Below are positions 14,373 through 19,368 of a stretch of DNA of 19,368 nt, in pieces. The stretch's first letter is position 1. Each line of letters starts with the position of its first letter. The stretch comes from DATIRA01 sp964553405 (GTDB taxonomy: Bacteria > Pseudomonadota > Gammaproteobacteria > Steroidobacterales > Steroidobacteraceae). The notes under the pieces are model-generated. The model was not told where the DNA came from. It made no database searches and saw only the letters and a list, made by a program, of their open reading frames with translations. The DNA lies in the NCBI GenBank assembly GCA_964553405.1, contig CAZKLS010000046.1:1-19368 (forward strand). The letters run 5' to 3'. A program made the position numbers and the translations under genes.

Positions 14373-14927
14373 TCAGGTGCCGAGCCTCAAGCGCGGACCG
14401 AGGCCGCGCATCGCCGCCCAGCCGATCGAGCCCGCCGCGAGCAGCGTGCCCAGCGCCCCGAGCGTGACGATGCGCTCGCCCTCGCCGAGCACCGGCAGAA
14501 GCGTCTCGAAGCGCGCGGCGAGGAACCTGACGAGCAGCCAGAGCGCGGCCCCGGCCGCCGCCGTCGCGACGGCATTGAGCAGCAGGGCCCGGCGATCCAG
14601 CTGGCCGAGCGCGCTGGTCAGGCGTTCGTGTTCCTGTTGCGCGAGGGCCGCGCGGCGCAGCCGTGACTCCGCTTCCGGCACCGCGAGCTCCGCGATCCGC
14701 TCGCGCAGGCGCTCGTCGAAGCCCGCCGCCAGCAATGGCTTGGCGAGCGCGTCGCCGAGCCGGGCGTCGATCGCACGGTACTCGGCCAGCCAGGAGCGGC
14801 AGCGCGGGCAGGACTCGAGATGCCTCTGCAGCGCGTCCGACTCGGGCTCGCCGAGGGTCCCGTCCACCAGCTCCGCGAGTGCGAACTCGTGGTTCGCGCA
14901 CGCTGCCATCGTTTCTGGAGTTGTCAT
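14373..14927 (-). CDS. Anti-sigma factor with zinc-finger (HC2/ZAS-type) N-terminus
   Basis: A 184-residue membrane protein. The N-terminal cytoplasmic zinc-binding anti-sigma segment shows Cys10/His13, His36, Cys40 and Cys43 (RHLESCPRC), the H-x3-C-x2-C signature of ZAS domains that grip ECF sigma factors. Two hydrophobic helices follow, about 114-135 and 152-174, with a short loop between them, so the protein is anchored in the inner membrane with very little outside. The ATG at 14927 overlaps the sigma stop (ATGA), which implies coupled synthesis of factor and inhibitor. The small extracytoplasmic loop argues against sensing by a large periplasmic domain; redox or zinc sensing through the HC2 motif, or membrane stress, are alternatives. 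Pairing with the adjacent sigma is inferred from operon position. Confidence 0.83.
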   Translation of the reverse strand: MTTPETMAACANHEFALAELVDGTLGEPESDALQRHLESCPRCRSWLAEYRAIDARLGDALAKPLLAAGFDERLRERIAELAVPEAESRLRRAALAQQEHERLTSALGQLDRRALLLNAVATAAAGAALWLLVRFLAARFETLLPVLGEGERIVTLGALGTLLAAGSIGWAAMRGLGPRLRLGT

Positions 14928-15472
14928 GCTGCTCTCGCCTCCGCGGGCCGCGCCAGCTGCGCCAGCCGCTTTCTCGCCCTGTGCAGCAGGTTCTTGACCG
15001 TGCCGAGCGGCATCTCCAGCGCCTCGGCCACCGCTTCGTAGGACCGGTCTTCCAGGTAGAAGAGGCGTACGGCCTGCTGCTGGTTTTCCGGCAGCTGCTC
15101 GACCAGCTTCAGGATGTTGTCCCGCTCGGGATCCTGCGCGGGTCCCGTTGCGATGTTCTCGGCCGCATGCCGCGCTTCGGCCGAGTCCGGGTCGTCGAAC
15201 GACACGGTCGGCCGCCTGCGGCGCAGCTCCATCAGGCAGGTATTGCGCGTGATGGCGTAGATCCAGGTGCCGAGTGCCGCCCGCCCGTCGAACTTCGGCA
15301 GTGCCTTCCAGATCTTCACGAACGTCTCCTGCGCCGCGTCCTCGGCGGCCGCGCGCTCGCGAAGGATCGAGAACGCGAGCCGGAAGACCCTGTCCCGGTA
15401 CTCGGGAACGATCAGCTCGAACGCACGCGAATAGCGTCCGGCCGCCAGCTGCTGGTCGATCCCGGGTTCCAT
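14924..15472 (-). CDS. ECF-type RNA polymerase sigma factor
   Basis: A 182-residue sigma factor with only regions 2 and 4. Region 2 (about 18-86) includes YRDRVFRLAFSIL, AEDAAQETFVKIWKAL and GTWIYAITRNTCLMELRRR, the -10 binding part. Region 4 (about 120-170) includes LPENQQQAVRLFYLEDRSYEAVAEAL and MPLGTVKNLLHRARKRL, the -35 reading helix-turn-helix. Several in-frame starts exist (15562, 15493, 15472). I chose 15472 because the deduced promoter (TGCAACCC-N17-TATAAAG) would begin transcription almost exactly there, leaving the other ATGs untranscribed and the message nearly leaderless. No Shine-Dalgarno is seen before any of them. The anti-sigma gene follows with a 4-base overlap. The DUF6249 gene is divergent and carries the same promoter, so it is the obvious first target. 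Confidence 0.9.
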   Translation of the reverse strand: MEPGIDQQLAAGRYSRAFELIVPEYRDRVFRLAFSILRERAAAEDAAQETFVKIWKALPKFDGRAALGTWIYAITRNTCLMELRRRRPTVSFDDPDSAEARHAAENIATGPAQDPERDNILKLVEQLPENQQQAVRLFYLEDRSYEAVAEALEMPLGTVKNLLHRARKRLAQLARPAEARAA

Positions 15473-15478
15473 CGTCAC

Positions 15479-15509
15479 TTTATACGCCGCCATGCCCGCC
15501 AGGGTTGCA
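15479..15509 (-). promoter_or_regulatory. Putative ECF promoter of the sigma/anti-sigma operon
   Basis: On the minus strand TGCAACCC (15502-15509) is followed by exactly 17 bases and TATAAAG (15478-15484). The AAC-containing -35 is the style of element read by many ECF sigma factors. The same pair with the same spacing occurs on the plus strand 12 bases away. The predicted start is near 15472. Confidence 0.6.
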
Positions 15510-15520
15510 ATTCGGACCGG

Positions 15521-15552
15521 TGCAACCCGCGGCCGCTTGCCCGCATATAAAG
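15521..15552 (+). promoter_or_regulatory. Putative ECF promoter of the DUF6249 gene
   Basis: TGCAACCC (15521-15528), a 17-base spacer, then TATAAAG (15546-15552). It is the mirror copy of the promoter facing the sigma operon. A start near 15558 would leave a leader of about 19 bases with GGAGG before the ATG at 15577. The 17-base spacers of the two copies do not resemble each other, so only the functional boxes are shared. Confidence 0.6.
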
Positions 15553-15576
15553 CCGTACACAAGCGGAGGTGGCCCG

Positions 15577-16005
15577 ATGGAAGAAGAAACTCTTGCCCTG
15601 ATGATCCCGATAATCGCGATTTTCATGTCGCTGCTGATCCCGATCGTCTATGCGATCGTCGAATACCGGCGGCGAAAGGACATCGTCGAGGCGCATCACG
15701 CCGAGCGGCTCGCGGCGATCGAGCGCGGCATGGACATTCCGCCGCTGCCGGATTCGTTCTACCAGGGTATCCAGCGCGGCAAGCGCCCGCGGTACCTGCT
15801 CGCCGGGCTGGTCTGGTTCTTCATCGGCACCGGCATCTTCATCGCGCTCGATGCGGTGGCGGGGCGTGAGGTGGCTTACTTCGGGCTGATCCCCGCAGGC
15901 GTGGGCCTCGCGTTCCTGATCTTCTACCTCGTCGAGGGTCGAAAAGAGCCGCGGGAGGACACGGCCGGCCAGTCGGCCGGGACCGTGACTCCGCCCGGGC
16001 GCTGA
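15577..16005 (+). CDS. DUF6249-type small membrane protein
   Basis: A 142-residue inner-membrane protein of unknown function that resembles DUF6249-type proteins, often found beside ECF sigma genes. Three hydrophobic helices are visible: about 7-29 (IPIIAIFMSLLIPIVYAIV), 73-94 and 98-118. Between helices 1 and 2 lies a charged cytoplasmic stretch with EYRRRKDIVEAHHAERLAAIERGMDIPPLP, in which ERLAAIERG-DIP is the recurring motif. The C-terminal tail is hydrophilic. GGAGG stands 7 bases before the ATG at 15577; an upstream in-frame extension overlaps the sigma gene and is not supported. Divergence from the sigma operon with a matching promoter suggests membership of the regulon, perhaps as a modulator of the anti-sigma. 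That role is inference. Confidence 0.8.
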   Translation: MEEETLALMIPIIAIFMSLLIPIVYAIVEYRRRKDIVEAHHAERLAAIERGMDIPPLPDSFYQGIQRGKRPRYLLAGLVWFFIGTGIFIALDAVAGREVAYFGLIPAGVGLAFLIFYLVEGRKEPREDTAGQSAGTVTPPGR

Positions 16006-16057
16006 GCGCCGGCCGGCCGGGTAGCTGATGCGCCACGGCCTGCGCGCTTGACACCGG

Positions 16058-16758
16058 ATCGCCGCAGCCCGTGTCTGGGTGCCGATTCTCATCGGGGGCA
16101 TGGGCGGTGGCTTCTCGACGTACATGGCGCTGAAGGGCCTTTCCAAGGTCGTGAAATTCTCGCTCGGCGAGTCGGTGATGATCGGTCTTGCGGTCGGGGT
16201 GCCCCTGGTGCTTGCCATGCGCCCGGTCATCCGGCGGCAGGAGCAAACGATGTGGCCAACGCCGTTGGGCCACTGGCAGCGATCGTCCACGCGGTGCAGG
16301 AGGGGGGTGGCTCAGACAGGGTGACGATCCCGCTCTGGGTCATGCTGATCGGCGGTATCGGGCTGTCCGTGGGCCTCGTGCTTTTCGGCCCGAAGCTGAT
16401 CAACCTGGTGGGCTCGGAAATCACGCGGCTGAACGCGATGCGCGCCTTCTGCGTGGCGCTGTCCGCAGCCGTGGTCGTCATCGTGGCTTCCTGGCTGGGA
16501 CTGCCGGTCAGTTCCACCCACATCGCCATCGGCGGCATCTTCGGCGTCGGGTTCTACCGCGAGTGGTACCACGAGCAGGTCCTGAGGGAGAACCGCGAGA
16601 TGTCGGCCCTTCCAGTCGAGGAGCGTACCCGGCGCAAGGTGGTGCGACGGGCCCACCTTTTGACCATCCTGGCGGCCTGGATCATCACCGTCCCGGCGAC
16701 GGCGCTCCTCTCGGCGGGGCTATTCAAAGTGCTAGCGCGGCTGGGGTCGGCGGGCTGA
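16058..16758 (+). pseudogene. Decayed Pit-family inorganic phosphate transporter (N-truncated, internally deleted, frameshifted)
   Basis: Two frames together spell the C-terminal half of a PF01384 phosphate permease. From about 16058 one frame reads VPILIGGMGGGFSTYMALKG, then GESVMIGLAVGVPLVLAMRPVIRRQ, ending near 16239. From 16240 another frame continues with GANDVANAVGPLAAIVHA, IPLWVMLIGGIGLSVGL, LGLPVSSTHIAIGGIFGVGF and RRAHLLTILAAWIITVPATA to the stop at 16758. In intact relatives a cytoplasmic stretch and a transmembrane helix (ending in FAHGANDVANA) lie between these pieces, so some 30-40 residues appear deleted at the frameshift. The whole N-terminal half, including the first GANDVAN repeat, is missing. 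A TTG-initiated frame from 16048 to 16758 exists, but its first 60 residues are not Pit-like. A working transporter is very unlikely; an assembly error is the main alternative. Confidence 0.82.
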
Positions 16759-16824
16759 CCCCGGCGACGGGCAGCATCGCGCCTCGGCACGAAGCCCTGA
16801 ATTCGTGAGGTCAGGAACGCCGGG

Positions 16825-16852
16825 CCTCGGCTAAGCCTCGGTTGTTCCTCGG
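16825..16852 (+). repeat. Three CCTCGG repeats spaced 11 bases apart
   Basis: CCTCGG occurs at 16825, 16836 and 16847, separated by CTAAG and TTGTT, a period of exactly one helical turn. A fourth copy is at 16782. They lie in the 269-base gap (16759-17027) between the Pit remnant and the next gene. Apart from these, I see no gene, terminator or clear promoter in that gap. Confidence 0.45.
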
Positions 16853-17027
16853 GACTTCGACGGCCCGGTCCGGGCAGCATTCCCCTGCAACGCGGAGCAA
16901 AAACGCGGGCCAGACGGGACAGCCGCAGCTGGAGTGTTGCGCCGCAATGATCCGATCGATTTGTTTCTCGATTCTCCAGTGTAGTCACGAGTCCTGCGGC
17001 CCCAGCCAACCAAGAAGGGAGAGATCC

Positions 17028-17600
17028 ATGACTAAATGCGCATATCGACCGGCACTGCTGACTGGTCTCCTGATGCTGCTTCCGCCCGTCGCCGGCGCAG
17101 GCGAAAAACTCACTGAGCCGGTGGACGTGAACATCACGAATCCCGTTGTTCAGGTCGAAGTGAGCAATGCCGACCCGGTGCCCGTTTCGGGTACGGTGAC
17201 ATCGGCCGACAACCCCGCACTGCAACCGGTGTCTCTGAGCATCGGCGTGGCGATCAGCTCCACCAACGTCGGATTCAACTATTTTGAGGGGCCGGTCTTC
17301 TACACGGTTCCCGAGGGCAAACGCCTGGTCATCGAGTACCTGGACGCAATCGTCTACGCGTTTCCGTCGTCGAATAGCGGCCAGGCAGCGGTCGTCCTCT
17401 CCGGCCATCCATTGGGCATCACTTCGGAGAGTATCCGCTGCACTCTGTCGCAGGTGTGCTGGCACCTGAATTCGCCGACCAGGATCTATCTCTCTGCAGG
17501 CGAATCGCTCCGGGCGGCGCTGCTCCTGGACGTCACCCAGGCGGGAACGTTGTCGTTCGTCCGAGGATCGGTGAACGGGCACCTGGTGGACGTGCCATGA
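17028..17600 (+). CDS. Secreted protein of unknown function, beta-rich
   Basis: I do not recognise this 190-residue protein. An N-terminal Sec signal is visible (hydrophobic LLTGLLMLLPP at 10-20, likely cleavage after VAGA near residue 24). The mature part begins with a V-x-V-x-N-x-x-P-V pattern (PVDVNITNPVVQVEVSNADPVPVSG at 31-55, cited here in outline), like short beta-strands ended by Asn-Pro turns. A longer all-beta-looking domain follows (SIGVAISSTNVGFNYF, VFYTVPEGKRLVIEYLDAIV), with two cysteines at 138 and 144 that could form a disulfide. AAGGGAGAG lies just before the ATG at 17028; upstream in-frame codons are unlikely to be used. Codon use is less extreme in GC than its neighbours. 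A second small secreted protein follows after 69 bases. Confidence 0.75.
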   Translation: MTKCAYRPALLTGLLMLLPPVAGAGEKLTEPVDVNITNPVVQVEVSNADPVPVSGTVTSADNPALQPVSLSIGVAISSTNVGFNYFEGPVFYTVPEGKRLVIEYLDAIVYAFPSSNSGQAAVVLSGHPLGITSESIRCTLSQVCWHLNSPTRIYLSAGESLRAALLLDVTQAGTLSFVRGSVNGHLVDVP

Positions 17601-17669
17601 GTGCCCGCATGCGGGCATTGGGGAAACTCGTTCTGTACTCGGGTTCCCATTCCGGCGCGGGGGATACCA

Positions 17670-17888
17670 ATGACCAACAATAGCCCGCGTGCGAGGCATC
17701 TGGCCTCCACTCTTGTTCTCGCTGTTCTGGCTCAGAGTGCCTCGGCGGCGGGTTATCCCGTCGGGGATGCCTCAAGCCTCGTGGCGGCCATCGAGGACGC
17801 CAACGCGACCGCGGCGCTCGACGCCTGCGGCAACACTGCTCAGGCATCGGCGATCGTGACCGTGCCCAAGAGCCAGGCCGGGCACTGA
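17670..17888 (+). CDS. Short secreted protein, possibly a truncated gene
   Basis: A 72-residue product with a Sec-type signal peptide (RARHLASTLVLAVLAQSASAA, cleavage probably after ASA near 25-26) and only about 45 mature residues. The mature start, GYPVGDASSLVAAIEDANAT, resembles the first strand and helix of secreted right-handed beta-helix proteins, where a phrase like SLVAAIDAANA opens a long repeat domain. Here the frame stops soon after, so this may be the stump of such a protein rather than a complete gene. The ATG at 17670 has only a weak GGGG-type site; a start at 17601 in the same frame is possible but hides the signal peptide. It follows the previous secreted gene by 69 bases and may be cotranscribed. 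Two strong hairpins come after the stop. Confidence 0.5.
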   Translation: MTNNSPRARHLASTLVLAVLAQSASAAGYPVGDASSLVAAIEDANATAALDACGNTAQASAIVTVPKSQAGH

Positions 17889-17892
17889 AGGA

Positions 17893-17938
17893 CTTCGGCG
17901 AAACGGCCGGCCCGCCATGCGCGGGTCGGCCGTCGAAG
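17893..17938. other. Strong long hairpin downstream of the short secreted gene
   Basis: A 13-bp stem with a single G-T pair (17903-17915 with 17921-17933) encloses the loop CATGC. After a 5-base bulge on the left it is extended by CTTCG (17893-17897) pairing with CGAAG (17934-17938). No T-run follows on either strand. It may be a Rho-independent-like terminator lacking its tail, an mRNA-stabilising end or a remnant of a repeat. Confidence 0.5.
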
Positions 17939-17952
17939 GGTGCAGGAACGAC

Positions 17953-17972
17953 AAGGCCCCTTGCGGGGCCTT
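17953..17972 (+). terminator. Compact terminator-like hairpin
   Basis: AAGGCCCC-TTGC-GGGGCCTT is a perfect 8-bp stem with a tetraloop, the classic body of a Rho-independent terminator. It is 64 bases after the short secreted gene and 147 before the dehydrogenase. The tail reads TTAAGG-type bases in place of a run of T, so efficiency is doubtful. No other gene is seen in 17889-18119. Confidence 0.5.
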
Positions 17973-18119
17973 AAGGAGAGCAGGGCGGCCAGTGAGGGCG
18001 CACCGGTCAGTTAGGGTCCTGTGCGGGCGTGCGGACGCGGGCGGCTGGTGAAGCCCGCGAGGCAAGCAGCTGGAAATTGACACCGATCGGCGTCGCGGGT
18101 CGAACAGGCCTGGACACGC

Positions 18120-19265
18120 ATGATCCGGAGCTCCACCCGCATGAGACGGCTTGCACTGGCTTCACTCGCTCTTCTGCCGGCGTTGGCGATGCCGGGCGCC
18201 AAGGCGGAAGGGGCTGCGGCGTCCAACCGTCCGATCCGGCTCGTCGAGGTGGCCCGCGGGCTGGAACACCCCTGGGGCATGGCGTTCCTGCCGGACGGGC
18301 AGTTGCTCGTCACCGAGCGGCCGGGAAGGCTGCGGATCGTCGGCCCCGCCGGCGAGATCAGCGGTCCGCTCGCCGGTGTGCCGAAAGTGGACGCCGTGGG
18401 GCAGGGCGGGTTGCTCGATGTCGCCATCGATCCGGATTTCGCGACCAGCCGGCTCGTGTATCTCTCCTATGCCGAGCCGCGCGGGGACGCGAATGCGACG
18501 GCGGTCGCCCGCGGCCGGCTGGCCGAGGCGGGACTCGAGGACGTGGAAGTGATCTTCCGCCAGCAGCCGGCGCTCCCGGGACGCCACCACTTCGGGTCGC
18601 GGCTCGTATTTGCGCGTGACGGCCGGCTCTTCGTGACGCTGGGCGATCGCTACAAGGAGAAGGACCGGGCGCAGACGCTGGATTCACACCTCGGCAAAGT
18701 CGTGCGGATCGAGCGCGACGGGCGCGTCCCGCCCGACAACCCCTTCCTCGGCACGCCGGGTGCGCTGCCTGAGATCTGGTCCTACGGGCATCGCAACGTC
18801 CAGGGTGCGGCCCTGCACCCGGTGACCGGCGAGCTCTGGACCCACGAGCACGGCCCCAAGGGCGGCGACGAGCTCAACCGCACGCTGGCGGGACGCAACT
18901 ACGGCTGGCCGGCGATCACCTACGGCGTCGACTACTCAGGCGCCCTGATCAGCGACAAGACAGAGGCGCCGGGGATGGAGCAGCCGGTCCACTACTGGGT
19001 GCCCTCGATTGCGGCCAGCGGACTCGCCTTCTATTCGAGCGACCGCTTCCCGTCGTGGGCGGGCAATGTGTTCGTGGGCGGCTTGAGGAGCCAGCAGCTC
19101 GTCCGTCTGGTGCTGGACGGTGATCGGGTGGTCGCGGAGGAGGTCCTGCTCAAGGACGTGGTGAACGAGCGCGTGCGGGACGTGGAGCAGGGCCCCGACG
19201 GGTACCTCTACCTGCTGACGGACGAAAAGAACGGGCGCCTGCTGCGCATAGAGCCGCTCGAGTGA
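18120..19265 (+). CDS. PQQ-dependent aldose sugar dehydrogenase (YliI/Asd-type)
   Basis: A 381-residue periplasmic six-bladed beta-propeller of the soluble glucose dehydrogenase/YliI family, which oxidises aldoses with PQQ and passes electrons to a quinone or cytochrome. A Sec signal occupies about residues 8-29 (MRRLALASLALLPALAM, AKA cleavage). Family motifs are LEHPWGMAFLPDGQLLVTER (48-67), GQGGLLDVAIDPDF (94-107), HHFGSRLVFARDGRLFVTLGDR (156-177, cited in outline), SYGHRNVQGAALHP (221-234), HEHGPKGGDELN (242-253) and NYGWPAITYGVDYSG (260-274). These match E. coli YliI closely. In-frame ATGs lie at 18120 and 18141; GGAG is about 10 bases before the second, which also gives a cleaner signal peptide. 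No PQQ biosynthesis gene is in the window. The tRNA follows by 22 bases. Confidence 0.92.
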   Translation: MIRSSTRMRRLALASLALLPALAMPGAKAEGAAASNRPIRLVEVARGLEHPWGMAFLPDGQLLVTERPGRLRIVGPAGEISGPLAGVPKVDAVGQGGLLDVAIDPDFATSRLVYLSYAEPRGDANATAVARGRLAEAGLEDVEVIFRQQPALPGRHHFGSRLVFARDGRLFVTLGDRYKEKDRAQTLDSHLGKVVRIERDGRVPPDNPFLGTPGALPEIWSYGHRNVQGAALHPVTGELWTHEHGPKGGDELNRTLAGRNYGWPAITYGVDYSGALISDKTEAPGMEQPVHYWVPSIAASGLAFYSSDRFPSWAGNVFVGGLRSQQLVRLVLDGDRVVAEEVLLKDVVNERVRDVEQGPDGYLYLLTDEKNGRLLRIEPLE

Positions 19266-19287
19266 TTAGAATCACGGGCTCCCACGG

Positions 19288-19363
19288 GGGCCTGTAGCAC
19301 AGCGGTTAGTGCAGGGGACTCATAATCCCTTGGTCGTAGGTTCGAATCCTACCGGGCCCACCA
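19288..19363 (+). tRNA. tRNA with CAU anticodon (tRNA-Ile2 precursor or elongator tRNA-Met)
   Basis: A full cloverleaf of 76 bases with encoded CCA. Acceptor GGGCCTG (19288-19294) pairs with CGGGCCC (19353-19359, one G-U); the D stem is GCAC/GTGC, the anticodon stem GGGGA/TCCCT, and the anticodon CAT at 19321-19323 lies in the loop CTCATAA; the T arm is GTAGG-TTCGAAT-CCTAC. The 8-base D loop AGCGGTTA and the variable region TGGTC match E. coli tRNA-Ile2, whose CAU is modified to lysidine by TilS, better than elongator tRNA-Met. Three G-C pairs open the acceptor. The anticodon is certain; the amino acid is a judgement. Confidence 0.95.
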
Positions 19364-19368
19364 AAACC

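Noticed and set aside
16048..16053. TTGACA as a -35 box before the Pit remnant
   Set aside because: The hexamer is perfect, but 17 bases downstream reads GTGTCT with no -10 likeness.
16048..16758. Intact 236-residue gene from a TTG start
   Set aside because: The first 60 residues are not Pit-like, while another frame there is; this is better explained as a frameshifted remnant.
1..19368. CRISPR array, transposase, integrase, toxin-antitoxin or defence genes
   Set aside because: No repeat-spacer pattern, no transposase or integrase motifs and no known defence domains were seen on either strand.

Overview
The window is chromosomal DNA from a GC-rich, Gram-negative bacterium, most likely a gammaproteobacterium. 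RraA and YggX are typical of that class (YggX also occurs in betaproteobacteria). The branched-chain keto-acid dehydrogenase cluster closely follows the Pseudomonas/Xanthomonas bkd type, and a HiPIP and an Hsp20 are also present. Species cannot be named from the sequence. Nearly all of the window is densely packed housekeeping and metabolic genes. No CRISPR array, phage, integron or insertion sequence was seen.

Layout. (1) 1-3371, plus strand: a tightly overlapping run of a 5'-truncated TPR protein, mutY, an alpha/beta hydrolase and a DUF423 membrane protein. (2) 3341-5207, minus strand: rraA-yggX from a TATAAT promoter, then hsp20 with a sigma-32-type promoter and a clear terminator, then a Tat-exported HiPIP with its own terminator. 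(3) 5439-6407, plus: a YbhN/MprF-type flippase-like membrane protein. (4) 6433-9585, minus: a renalase-like FAD oxidoreductase, a Tat-exported aldo/keto reductase, a CarS-like membrane protein and an Lrp/AsnC regulator. (5) 9715-14332, plus: E1-alpha, E1-beta and E2 of the branched-chain 2-oxoacid dehydrogenase plus a branched-chain aminotransferase, divergent from the Lrp regulator. (6) 14373-16005: an ECF sigma/anti-sigma pair (minus) divergent from a DUF6249 membrane protein (plus). (7) 16058-18119: a decayed Pit phosphate transporter and two small unrecognised secreted proteins, the only accessory-looking stretch. (8) 18120-19363: a PQQ-type aldose dehydrogenase and a CAU-anticodon tRNA.

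How parts fit together. The aminotransferase and the E1/E2 genes together convert Val, Leu and Ile to branched acyl-CoAs, which feed either catabolism or iso/anteiso fatty acid synthesis. E3 is not encoded here. The divergent Lrp-family gene is the likely BkdR. The ECF region carries the most striking regulatory signal: two face-to-face promoters sharing TGCAACCC-N17-TATAAAG on opposite strands, one reading into the sigma/anti-sigma operon and one into the DUF6249 gene. This suggests an autoregulated ECF switch with its target next door.

I did not find strong evidence for a wholly new multi-gene system. The best leads are the mirror-image ECF promoters, the wrecked transporter beside orphan secreted genes, and the bacterial CarS-like protein.
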